Assembly (NCBI RefSeq): GCF_000348945.1
Contig: NZ_AOCK01000003.1
Location: 417,349 to 481,348 of the forward strand
Reading direction: 5' to 3'
From: Paeniglutamicibacter gangotriensis Lz1y
GTDB taxonomy: Bacteria > Actinomycetota > Actinomycetes > Actinomycetales > Micrococcaceae
DNA: 64,000 bases
The notes beneath the pieces are model-generated. The model ran no database searches, had not been told where the DNA came from, and saw nothing but the letters and a program-made list of their open reading frames with translations. The position numbers and the translations under genes were made by a program. Position 1 is the first letter of the stretch. Each line of letters begins with the position of its first letter. Below are positions 48,887 to 59,504 of this stretch, piece by piece.

Positions 48887-49630
48887 ATGCAGCTTGAAAA
48901 CAAGGTAGTCATCGTCACCGGCGGAGCAGCTGGCATTGGCGGGGCGATTTCCCGCGTCCTGGTGGCACGCGGAGCGAAGATCGTCGCCGTCGACCTCAAC
49001 GCGGAGGCAGGTGATGCTCTGGTGTCCGGCCTCGGCGAAAACGTGCGCTTCCTGGCCGGCGACGTCAGCGACAAGGCTGTCGCCGAGGCCGCGGTGAAAC
49101 TGGCCAAGCAGGACTTTGGCGGATTGGACGGGTTGGTGAACAACGCCCATGCCTCACGTCAGGCCATGTTCAACGAGCTGACCGAGGAGCAGTGGGATTT
49201 GTCCTTCAACACTGGATTTCGTGCCACCCGCCAGTTCATGGCCGCCGCCTACCCGCTGCTGGCGACCAACGGCGGTTCGGTGGTGAACTTTGGTTCCGGC
49301 TCCGCCATGGTCGGCCAGATGACCCAGGCTGCCTATGCCTCGGCCAAGGAAGCGATCCGTGGTCTGTCCCGTGTAACTGCCAACGAGTGGGCCAAAGACA
49401 ATATCCGCGTCAACGTCGTCTCACCCATGGCACTGACCGACGGGGTCAAGGCTTGGAGCGAGGCTTACCCGCAGATGTATCAGGACTCCCTGGACAAGAT
49501 TCCGCTGGGACGTTTCGGGGACCCGGAAACGGATGTCGCACCGATCGTGGCGTTCCTGCTCTCCGATGACTCGCGCTACATGACCGGACAGACAGTCATG
49601 GCCGACGGTGGTGCCAACAAGCTGTACTGA
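48887..49630 (+). CDS. SDR-family oxidoreductase
   Basis: 247-residue short-chain dehydrogenase. NAD(P) loop VTGGAAGIGGAISR (about 10-23), NNAHASRQ, catalytic Ser in NFGSGSAM and YASAKEAI (YxxxK, about residue 149). It uses the ATG at 48887 with AGAGGAA upstream. Its substrate (an alcohol or ketone) is unknown; FabG-like only at fold level. Confidence 0.9.
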   Translation: MQLENKVVIVTGGAAGIGGAISRVLVARGAKIVAVDLNAEAGDALVSGLGENVRFLAGDVSDKAVAEAAVKLAKQDFGGLDGLVNNAHASRQAMFNELTEEQWDLSFNTGFRATRQFMAAAYPLLATNGGSVVNFGSGSAMVGQMTQAAYASAKEAIRGLSRVTANEWAKDNIRVNVVSPMALTDGVKAWSEAYPQMYQDSLDKIPLGRFGDPETDVAPIVAFLLSDDSRYMTGQTVMADGGANKLY

Positions 49631-50358
49631 ATTCTGCGGGAGCGGGGCTCGCTTTCCCTGGCCTGGCTCCTGGCGACCCCGGGAGTTCATGGGGTTCGCC
49701 AAGGGCCAGGCTTGCATGGATGCAGTGCCGAATCATCAGTGGCCGGGCGGCTCGCCTTGGGACATCCAGCAGTCTTTGCTGGCCGCCAAGGCCCGCTCCT
49801 TCGTGATCCCCGCAGCGATTCCCCTTTCAAAGCCCGCGGCGCGGTTGGGTTGCCGGACCGGTCCCGTGGGAGGGGCCACCGGCTGCTAGGGCACAGCCCC
49901 GCGCGGTTAGCACCCCGCGCTCCACGCAAGCCCAGAACTCATCGTCTTCACCCGTCGGCTGGTCCCGGAGAATATGGTTCCAGACGGAAGCGGAGTCCGT
50001 GGTCCGGTCCGCCGGGGATGAAAATTCGGGTTCACAGGAGCCGCCCGTCGGCACGGACCAGACGGTGCGTTCCCTGGTGACGAACGAGTTCCTGCGGTCC
50101 TTCAGCACCGATTCACGCCGTTCGGTCGCGCGGGGCTTCTCGTGCTCATCCCGTCGACCGAAGCTGTCGTTACTCACGCCGTTGAATCGGTAGGCCAAGG
50201 GGTCAACTGCACATCCGTAGACTCGCCAACAACCTGGACCAGCACCCATAATCTCCCGGCGGCCGAGCGCGGAAGGTAAATGTTCTTCCCGGTCTTCGGC
50301 GTTGTCCCTCGAGTCGTCCACGAAGTCTTCCAGGGCTTCCTCCAACAGCGGGGGGGGT
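49631..50358. other. Long stretch with no convincing gene
   Basis: Over 700 bp between the SDR gene and the IS110 element. A 194-codon frame on the minus strand (49827-50411) is rich in Arg/Pro/Ser and lacks any motif or ribosome-binding site. The area looks like eroded sequence, perhaps the flank of old mobile DNA. Confidence 0.5.
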
Positions 50359-50493
50359 GCCCCTATCCGGTTCGTCAAGTCTTTCCCTGGATATTTCAAG
50401 AATCTTTGCACCTATTGGCGGGCATGCCAAGGAGGTCCGGGTCGGTGTTTTCGACTCGGACCACCTTGGTTTGGGAGCTCTTGGTCGGTGGGT

Positions 50494-51705
50494 TCAGGCG
50501 GCGGCCAGCTCCTGCCCGGCAGCGTCGTAGATGGTCCCGTCACGCAGCATCGCGAACAGGACATTGCACCTGCGCCGGGCCAGTGCGATGACGGCCTGGG
50601 TGTGGTTCTTCCCCTGGGCACGCTTCTTGTCGTAGTAGATCCTCGAAGCGGGGTCTTTGGAAGAAATGGAGGCGAACGCCGAGAGGAAGAGCGCGCTCTT
50701 GAGGACCTTGTTTCCCTTCTTCGAGGAGTGGTCCCCGCGGATCGAAGTTCCCGACCTCCACGTCACCGGCGCCAGGCCCGCGTAAGAGGCCAGGTGCCCC
50801 GGTGAGGCGAAGTCCTTGCCGCTGACCTCCGTCAGGATCCTGGCGGCGGTCTTGATGGCGACCCCGGGCATCGAGGTGAGCAGCTCGTGCAGCGGGTGCG
50901 CTTCGACCAACGCCTGGATCAGGGTGAGCACGTCGGTCTGGGCGGCGCGGTTGTGGGCCAGAGACCGGGCTTGGTGCGCCAGGGCGGTGCCCGCGGCCTC
51001 GGTGCCCGGCACGATCACGCTCTGCTGGTCCAGGGCCTCAAAGAGCTCCGGCACCCAGCGCTTGAACGCCCGGGGTGCGTGCTTGCGCAGTAGCGTTTCC
51101 ACCCGGGCTTTCCCAGCCCGTCGCAAGGCCGTCGGGGTCGGGTATTTGGCGAGCAGTTCCAGCATCGCCGGGTGGTCCAGATGCTTGCCGATAACCCGTT
51201 CCAGGGCCGGGTGGATGTGGGTGAGCAGGCCGCGGATCCGGTTGGACGTCGCGGTGCCTTCCTTGGTCAAGTCGTCGTTGAATCCGCAGAGCATGGTCAG
51301 CTCGGCGACCTGCTCATCGGCGGTCTCCACGTTGCGCAGGGTGTGGGGCATGGTGCGGGCGGCTGAAGCGATGATCAGAGCGTCTCTCGCGTCTGTCTTG
51401 GCCTCCCCGGGGTGTAAATCGGCGATCCTACGCATGGCCAGCCCGGGCAAGTAGCCGACCTCGATTCCGGAGGCCAATGCGACGGCGACCGGCAGCGCAC
51501 CGATGGTGGCTGGCTGGTCCACGACGAAGAGCAAGCGGCCGTGCTTGGAGAGGACTTTGATCATGGTCTTGAGCTTGGCTTCGTCTTGCGGCAGGGACTT
51601 GTCCCAGAGTTTCTTGCCGGCCCGGTTCAGGGCCACCGCGTGGTGGTCGGACTTGCCGACATCGACGCCGATGAACACGTCGATGGAGTCGTGGTCTTTG
51701 ATCAT
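50494..51705 (-). CDS. IS110-family transposase (DEDD recombinase)
   Basis: 403-residue recombinase. N-terminal RuvC-like domain: VFIGVDVGKSDHHAVAL with the first Asp (about residue 13), LFVVDQPATIG and EAKTDARDALIIA with the last two acidic residues; the second is an Asp where many members have Glu. The C-terminal Tnp20-like domain has SMPGVAIKTAARIL and LASYAGLAPVTWRSG. Start ATG 51705. Complete, so the element may be active. Confidence 0.93.
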   Translation of the reverse strand: MIKDHDSIDVFIGVDVGKSDHHAVALNRAGKKLWDKSLPQDEAKLKTMIKVLSKHGRLLFVVDQPATIGALPVAVALASGIEVGYLPGLAMRRIADLHPGEAKTDARDALIIASAARTMPHTLRNVETADEQVAELTMLCGFNDDLTKEGTATSNRIRGLLTHIHPALERVIGKHLDHPAMLELLAKYPTPTALRRAGKARVETLLRKHAPRAFKRWVPELFEALDQQSVIVPGTEAAGTALAHQARSLAHNRAAQTDVLTLIQALVEAHPLHELLTSMPGVAIKTAARILTEVSGKDFASPGHLASYAGLAPVTWRSGTSIRGDHSSKKGNKVLKSALFLSAFASISSKDPASRIYYDKKRAQGKNHTQAVIALARRRCNVLFAMLRDGTIYDAAGQELAAA

Positions 51706-51825
51706 TGCGCACCTTCCGTAAAGCCTGGGTTTGACGGATGAAACGGTGCTGGCTTGTCCTGCGGCTCCTCGGCTCGGCATCCACGTTACGCCCGACCTTG
51801 GACGGTGGTTCTCTGTCCTGGTCCG
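51706..51825 (-). ncRNA. Candidate bridge-RNA region of the IS110 element
   Basis: Non-coding, GC-rich 120 bp upstream of the transposase start on the same strand. Several IS110-group elements produce a guide (bridge) RNA from this position. I see no decisive structure by eye; the call is from position only. Confidence 0.3.
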
Positions 51826-51833
51826 GCCCCTAT

Positions 51834-52523
51834 TAGCGATGTCCTCGGTGCCTATCGTGCCCCGGTGGCAGCACCCCCCGGATCATTGGAATTAACTGGG
51901 GGGACGAACCATGCCGGGGTCGACAGGCCAGCATCCCCATCCTTGCCTAAGAGGTTCGGAAGTGGGGGTGCTAAAACAGTAACGGGGGGCTCCACGGCAA
52001 ATGGCTGCCCTGGCGTGAAGACCGCCCACGCAGCATCCCCGTTCACTACCCGCAGGTTCGGCACAAGATCCAATGCTAGGTGGTGGCGCGGGCTCACACC
52101 GTTGACCGCCGCTGCAGACACCCGGTCGGGAAGGTTGGCCATGGACAGGACCCTTTGCCCACTGCAATCCAGGATGGTCTTCAGCGATTCCCTCGCCTGG
52201 TCAAATCCGTCAACGCGTACGCCGGCGCCCGCATATGTGGACGCGCCCCAATGAGCATCGTTGATAGGTGCTTCGCGTACGTCGAGCTACCTGGCCTCCC
52301 GCGAGGATGGTTCAGGCCCCTCCCCGCCGAAGGGCCACGATCACCAACCAGCTGAAGTCGCTGGGTCGCAAGTGGGCGACGCAGACGGCCGCACCGCGAT
52401 GTGGGCCGTTGTTTTCCTTCCCGCGCCGCAGCTGCCATCGATCCGGTTGGTCCGCATCATTCTTCGAGCACGCCGTGGTTCTCCGCACTGGGCACCCTGC
52501 CGCCCGTTAGGCTGGTGCCCATC
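51834..52523. other. Stretch without a confident gene; one possible gene fragment
   Basis: About 690 bp. A minus-strand frame at 51852-52142 (96 codons) reads like protein in composition (for example PRHHLALDLVPNLRVVNGD), and its frame remains open upstream to about 52288, where a stop interrupts it. It lacks a start with a ribosome-binding site and a family, so it may be a decayed gene end beside the IS110 element. Confidence 0.45.
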
Positions 52524-54056
52524 ATGGACTACAGGAACACTACCCACCTCAGCGGCGGACGGGAACGGGCCATCGGCGAGGATTCGCGGCCCGGCGAAGA
52601 CGAATTTCGCGTCGATATCGAGCGCATCCGCTTCTCCCCCTATTTCTCCCGGCTTTCGGCGGTGACCCAGGTGATTCCGCAGGCCGGCGCCGGTACCGTG
52701 GTGCACAACCGGCTCACCCACTCGTTGAAGGTCTCCGCCGTGGCACGCTCCATCGCCATCGGGCTGCGCAACGCCGACGAATCAACGCAAAAGCTCGTGG
52801 CGGAGCTCGGGGGCTGCGATCCGGTGGTGGTGCAGGCCGCCGCGGCGGCCCACGATCTGGGCCACCCGCCCTTCGGGCACCTTGGCGAACAGGAACTGGA
52901 CCGGGCGGCCCGCCAAATACTTGGGTTACCCGACGGGTTCGAGGGCAACGCGCAGTCCTTCCGCATCCTCACGGCGCTGGACAGTTGCGATGCAAGCGCC
53001 CGCGGGCTGAATTTGACCAGGGCCGTACGTGCGGCGGTGTTGAAGTACCCCTGGACCCGCAATGAATGGTGCTCGCTGCCTTCCCGTCCCCCGGAGCTGT
53101 TGCCGCGCGGGGTGGGCGTCGGCGGCGGCAGTGCAGCGGCGAAATACTCTGCCTACGACATCGAGTCCTCCGAGATGCGCGACGCGCTCTCTGTCTTCCC
53201 GCAAATCGCCGACCACCAGCAGACTCTGGAATGCTCGGTCATGGACATCGCCGACGACATCGCATACGCGGTGCACGACCTTGATGATTTCTACCGTGCC
53301 GGGGTGCTGCAGTATTCCTTGGTGTCCGCCGAGCTGCGGAGCTGGCTCGATTCCGGGTCCGGGTTTTCAAGGCTGGATGCGTGTGATCTTGATCCGCGAA
53401 TCCCAGGCCACGGGCTGGAGCGCACCTGGCGTAAGGTAGCTGCCAAGGACCCGTGGATCGCCAATGCGGAGGCCTTCCGTTGCTCCGTGGAGCGCGTGGG
53501 CCACGATCTGGTCGAAGGCCTGCTTGCCTTGCCCTACGACGGCGGGCTTGATGCCGACCGTGCGGTCACCGCCTTCACCCGGCGCTGGATCAACAGGCTT
53601 CAGGCCTCCATCGCGGTGGAAAAGGACCCAGTGGTCCGCAGCGGGCACGTACGCCTGGCCGACGAGGCCTGGCACGACGTCGCGGTGCTCAAATTCGTGC
53701 ACGAGCGCTTTGTGCTCGAGCGCTCGGATTTAGCGTTGTACCAGCGCGGGCAGACCCGCATCATCAAGTCTCTGGCCGAGGGGTTCGCCGCCTGGCTCGA
53801 TGACCCTCAGGATGCAGACCGGGCCCCACGCCGGCTGCTGGACTCCGTCGAGGCGGCAACCGGAGAATACCGACGGCTGCATGCCGAATCACCCCGGCTG
53901 TTCGACGAAGCCTCGCGCGGTGAGATCGAGCGGCTGGGCCGGTCCCGTGCCATTGTCGACTACATTGCCTCGTTCACCGACGCGCAGGCGGCATCCGTCA
54001 ATGCGCTACTCACCGGCACCTCAGAGGGCATCTGGGAAGGTGGCCGCGGGTTGTAG
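52524..54056 (+). CDS. dgt: dGTPase-like HD-domain triphosphohydrolase
   Basis: 510 residues from the ATG at 52524 (MDYRNTTHLSGGRERA). HD-domain metal ligands: HNRLTHSLKVSAVA (about residue 75) and AAAHDLGHPPFGHLGE (His-Asp, about 105-120). GFEGNAQSFRIL is the dGTPase signature, and ADDIAYAVHDLDDFY carries a further conserved Asp. The length matches long actinobacterial members. It hydrolyses dGTP or other dNTPs in this family. Confidence 0.88.
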   Translation: MDYRNTTHLSGGRERAIGEDSRPGEDEFRVDIERIRFSPYFSRLSAVTQVIPQAGAGTVVHNRLTHSLKVSAVARSIAIGLRNADESTQKLVAELGGCDPVVVQAAAAAHDLGHPPFGHLGEQELDRAARQILGLPDGFEGNAQSFRILTALDSCDASARGLNLTRAVRAAVLKYPWTRNEWCSLPSRPPELLPRGVGVGGGSAAAKYSAYDIESSEMRDALSVFPQIADHQQTLECSVMDIADDIAYAVHDLDDFYRAGVLQYSLVSAELRSWLDSGSGFSRLDACDLDPRIPGHGLERTWRKVAAKDPWIANAEAFRCSVERVGHDLVEGLLALPYDGGLDADRAVTAFTRRWINRLQASIAVEKDPVVRSGHVRLADEAWHDVAVLKFVHERFVLERSDLALYQRGQTRIIKSLAEGFAAWLDDPQDADRAPRRLLDSVEAATGEYRRLHAESPRLFDEASRGEIERLGRSRAIVDYIASFTDAQAASVNALLTGTSEGIWEGGRGL

Positions 54057-54082
54057 GGACCCCGAGCTGCAAACCTGCCGAC

Positions 54083-54618
54083 TTACTGCTTCCATGCTCT
54101 CCTCGAGGCAACCCCTCCGGCGATGGCGCGGGCGGCTTCCCCTGCTTCGAGGGCGGCCGTGTCGACGATGTGGGAGAGAGAACGCAGCCAGGACAGATTT
54201 TGCAGCTAGCTTTCCAGACGATCCGGGCACCACATGTTTGCCGCGGTTTCGACCGTTTCGGTGTCGATCCGCCGGATCGTATCGCCGCCCAGACATCCAA
54301 TGGAACCCAGTAGTACGCGATGCCGCGGCTGGACGGGCCATCCAGGATCTCTGCGAGGTCGTCCCGGCGCATCACGATCATCGGTGTCACCAGTACTTCG
54401 CCGCAGTGTTGAGCATTTGGTCGGCGGACTGCGGGACCAGTGCCCGTCAGACGGGGAAGTCCTGGAAATCCGGCACCGATTCGCTGATGTAGTGACGCAG
54501 CCTGAACTCGACGATCTTCGGATCGAAGGTGCACGCGTCAGGTGCTGGTCCCCAGTTCGTTCGCCGTGGTGGTTTTTCCGGAGCCGAATGCCCCGTTGGA
54601 CCAAATGATACCGGCCAT
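54083..54618 (-). pseudogene. Decayed P-loop nucleotide kinase-like gene
   Basis: An ATG at 54618 opens MAGIIWSNGAFGSGKTTTAN, a clear Walker A, but the frame stops after 26 codons. The continuation lies in other frames: TFDPKIVEFRLRHYIS and VPDFQDFPV (then a stop), VTPMIVMRRDDLAEIL, DTIRRIDTETVETAANMW, and a C-terminal SHIVDTAALEAGEAA ending at a stop at 54083. The pieces are collinear with a ~180-residue ATP-binding protein of the adenylyl-kinase type. At least four frame changes and internal stops make it a pseudogene. Confidence 0.75.
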
Positions 54619-54665
54619 GGCATGCGTACCTCGTGAATTATCCAAGCCAGCGGCCCGAGGACGCC

Positions 54666-54712
54666 GACGGCGGGCTGCTACTTCCCGGTGAGGGAAACGG
54701 CAACCCGCCGTC
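54666..54712 (-). terminator. Hairpin after icd
   Basis: GACGGCGGG (54666-54674) pairs with CCCGCCGTC (54704-54712), extended inwards by GCTGC-type pairs, about 20 bp beyond the icd stop. Confidence 0.6.
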
Positions 54713-54732
54713 AGGCGTTGAGGGAGGAAGGA

Positions 54733-56955
<2,223 letters not shown>

Positions 56956-57176
56956 AGGTGAGGCGTCTCCCTGAACGGTCTTATCGGATAGATGTGCTCC
57001 GAATGGATCTCAACATCCCCAACTTACCCGATTTGCCGCGCGTAAACACTTTTTGTGGCGAGGCTCCCGTTGCCTCTCCGCACCGTTTGGCACCGGAATA
57101 CCGGGGGAATCAGCACCCGACCGTCAGTTCCTCGTTAAGTTAACCCTTCATAACTGAACTGTCAGGGCATCGCACT

Positions 57177-57773
57177 TCAGTCGGCTCGAAACAGCTGTCC
57201 CAATTCACGAACCGTCGTCTCGAAAATTTCCACCGGGTCGGAATCCAGACCCTCGAATTCGGCTCGCGCAAAGCTCTGCCAGGCAACCCGCCAAGCGGCA
57301 ACGACCATTTCGGCCACCAAGAGCGCTTGGATTGGCTCAAGTTGTCCCCTACCGACCAGCGCGACACTGAGCGCATCAACAAGTTTCCGTTCTTGCCGCA
57401 CCACCACCCGCGTCATCGCGGGGTCCTGCACCATGAGGCGGGAGATCCGGCGAAAGTCGCTTTGCTCGACCTCCTGCGCAAAAAGATCCCGGCACACGCC
57501 CAACAGGTCCCCCAAGATTCCGGAAGAAGATGAATGGGCGCTTTCACTGCCAACAAGCGTATCGATCATGCTTTGCTGGGCCGGCATGAGCACGTGCTCT
57601 TTCGATGCGTAGTAGCGAAAGACGGTGCGCTCAGAAATCCCGACGCGATCTGCAATATCTCCGACCGTCGTGGCATCAAGGCCCCGTTCCTCAACCAAGC
57701 CCAGCGCGGCATCTTGGATCTCGCGCAGCATCCGCGCGCGGCGCTCTTCACGGATTCCCATCACACAGCTCAT
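57177..57773 (-). CDS. TetR-family transcriptional regulator of the adjacent efflux gene
   Basis: 198 residues. The N-terminal helix-turn-helix reads GLDATTVGDIADRVGISERTVFRYYASKE, cited in two halves: TVGDIADRVGIS and ERTVFRYYASKE. The ATG at 57773 is used; one at 57761 (MGIREERR) is also possible. The C-terminal ligand-binding half is all helical. Divergent from the MFS pump across about 145 bp with two matching operator palindromes. It most likely represses the pump until a ligand binds. Confidence 0.9.
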   Translation of the reverse strand: MSCVMGIREERRARMLREIQDAALGLVEERGLDATTVGDIADRVGISERTVFRYYASKEHVLMPAQQSMIDTLVGSESAHSSSSGILGDLLGVCRDLFAQEVEQSDFRRISRLMVQDPAMTRVVVRQERKLVDALSVALVGRGQLEPIQALLVAEMVVAAWRVAWQSFARAEFEGLDSDPVEIFETTVRELGQLFRAD

Positions 57774-57828
57774 TTCTTGATCTGACGGCGCTCCGGATGG
57801 AACCGGAAGCCGGGAAAAGTATATCTTC

Positions 57829-57876
57829 TGTCACACTCTGACAGCTTTAGCTTACCAAACCTGTCATACCGTGACA
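57829..57876. promoter_or_regulatory. Two TGTCA-N5-TGACA operators between tetR and the pump gene
   Basis: TGTCACACTCTGACA (57829-57843) and TGTCATACCGTGACA (57862-57876) have identical half-sites and spacing, with centres 33 bp apart, about three helical turns. That is the layout of a pair of TetR-dimer sites on one face of the DNA. They overlap the likely divergent promoters. Confidence 0.8.
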
Positions 57877-57917
57877 TGATTTGGTTTGCTCAAATCTTAC
57901 AGAAGAAGGTATTACCG

Positions 57918-59375
57918 ATGGCCCAGACCGCAGCAGAGACGATTCCACCGCCGAACCGGTCGCCGCAGGCCCCTGTCAGCTTGCCGACGAAGCAACTGGT
58001 CGGCATCCTCGGGGCTCTGGCACTGGCGGCCTTCCTGATGATCCTGAACGAAACCGTGCTTAGCGTCGCGCTGCCGGCAATCATGGCTGACCTGAATGTC
58101 TCCGCGGCCGCCGGGCAGTGGCTGACCACCGGGTTCCTGCTGACCATGTCTGTGGTCATCCCCACCACGGGCTTCCTGCTGCAGCGCTTCAGCACCCGCA
58201 GCCTGTTCATCTTCGCGCTTTCCAGCTTCATCATCGGCACGGCCATCGCGATCTTCGCACCGACCTTCGCCGTCCTGCTGGTGGCTCGCATCATCCAGGC
58301 GGTGGGCACCGCCATCGTGCTGCCGCTGCTGATGACCACCACCTTGCAACTGGTTCCCGTACACAAGCGCGGAGCCGTTATGGGACTGAACTCGATCGTG
58401 ATCTCCGTAGGGCCGGCCGTCGGCCCGACGGTTTCCGGCGCGATCGTCAACGCCTTCACCTGGCACTACATCTTCATTCTCATGGCCCCGCTGGCCGTGA
58501 TCATCCTGGTGCTGGGCATCATCTTCATCAAGCTCCCTTCCAAGGCCCGCAAGCTTCCTGTCGATGTGCTCTCCGTGGTGCTCTCGGCCTTCGCTTTTGG
58601 CCTGCTGGTCTACGGCATCTCCAGCCTCGAGCATGCCGCCGAGAACCCGGTGCTGGCTATCGCTTGCTTCGTCGTCGGCCTGGTGTCCCTGGCCCTGTTC
58701 ATCAAACGCCAGATCCGTCTGACGCGCGATGGCAAGGAACTGCTGAACCTGACCCCGTTCAAGTCACGCACCTTCACCTTCTCGGTGCTGCTGATCATGA
58801 TCGCCTTCGGCACCCTGCTGGGTACCATCGTGATGCTGCCGATCATCCTCGAATCCGGCGCAGGCATCAGCACGCTCGCCATCGGCATGATGCTACTGCC
58901 CGGCGGTATAGCCCAGGCGATTGCCGCACCCATCTTCGGACGCTTCTACGACCGCTTCGGTCCCCGTCCCGTGGTGATTCCTGGCGCCGCCATGCTGGCT
59001 CTTGGCCAATGGCTCTACGTCATGGTGGATTCGGACACCGCCTTGTGGGTGTTCATGATCAACCACATCGTCTTCTCCATCGGCCTGGCCCTGTTGATGA
59101 CCGGCCTGATGACATCGGCACTGGCCACGGTCGAACCGCGCCTGTACGGCCATGGTTCGGCGATCTTCAACACCGGCCAACAGCTCGGCGGCGCCATCGG
59201 CACGACCGTGTTCGTGACCATCATGTCGCTGCTCTCCGCATCGAAGCTTGAGGCCGGATCCAATCTGGCCCACGCGCTGTTCTCCGGTGCCCACGTGGCC
59301 TTCATCGTCGGCGCGATCTGCACCACCATCGGTTTGGGGATAGCGTTCTTCGTCAAGGTGGACAAGCAGCGCTAA
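57918..59375 (+). CDS. MFS drug efflux pump, DHA2 (14-helix) family
   Basis: 485 residues from the ATG at 57918 (MAQTAAETIPPPN) with AAGGT upstream. 14 hydrophobic segments fit DHA2/QacA-EmrB type. Motif C-like VGPAVGPTVSGAIV is in helix 5, and LNETVLSVALPAIMADL in helix 1 is the family start. Proton-driven export of drugs or other small compounds is the family role. Expected to be regulated by the adjacent TetR protein. Confidence 0.92.
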   Translation: MAQTAAETIPPPNRSPQAPVSLPTKQLVGILGALALAAFLMILNETVLSVALPAIMADLNVSAAAGQWLTTGFLLTMSVVIPTTGFLLQRFSTRSLFIFALSSFIIGTAIAIFAPTFAVLLVARIIQAVGTAIVLPLLMTTTLQLVPVHKRGAVMGLNSIVISVGPAVGPTVSGAIVNAFTWHYIFILMAPLAVIILVLGIIFIKLPSKARKLPVDVLSVVLSAFAFGLLVYGISSLEHAAENPVLAIACFVVGLVSLALFIKRQIRLTRDGKELLNLTPFKSRTFTFSVLLIMIAFGTLLGTIVMLPIILESGAGISTLAIGMMLLPGGIAQAIAAPIFGRFYDRFGPRPVVIPGAAMLALGQWLYVMVDSDTALWVFMINHIVFSIGLALLMTGLMTSALATVEPRLYGHGSAIFNTGQQLGGAIGTTVFVTIMSLLSASKLEAGSNLAHALFSGAHVAFIVGAICTTIGLGIAFFVKVDKQR

Positions 59376-59400
59376 CCACTACAGCACCAACGAAGCTTCG

Positions 59401-59430
59401 AAGCCCGGACGGATCTCCGTCCGGGCTTTT
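59401..59430 (+). terminator. Intrinsic terminator after the efflux pump
   Basis: AAGCCCGGACGGA (59401-59413) pairs with TCCGTCCGGGCTT with only a few loop bases, ending in TTTT. It lies 25 bp after the stop. Confidence 0.9.
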
Positions 59431-59443
59431 GGCGTTAACGCAC

Positions 59444-59493
59444 CAGGCTGCCGCCGGCGCTCCCCCGGTGAGGGAGGCGCCAGCGGCAGCCTG
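59444..59493 (-). terminator. Hairpin after purH
   Basis: A 17-bp stem with one C-A mismatch (59444-59460 with 59477-59493) and a 16-base loop, located just after the purH stop on its strand. No clear T-tract. Confidence 0.6.
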
Positions 59494-59504
59494 ATCACTT
59501 GTTT

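Larger units (their letters stand above)
50359..51833. mobile_element. IS110-family element (ends tentative)
   Basis: The IS110-type transposase gene sits between two copies of GCCCCTAT, at 50359-50366 and 51826-51833, 1467 bp apart. IS110 elements lack long inverted repeats and can leave short direct repeats, so these may mark the ends, but the boundaries are a guess. The non-coding sequence before the transposase (51706-51825) is where this family encodes its bridge RNA. Confidence 0.6.

Noticed and set aside
49827..50411. A 194-codon minus-strand frame
   Set aside because: No ribosome-binding site, no motif, low-complexity residues; runs into the tentative IS110 end. Treated as non-coding.
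51754..52254. A 166-codon plus-strand frame beside the IS110 transposase
   Set aside because: No motif or start signal; overlaps the IS110 leader and the opposite possible fragment.
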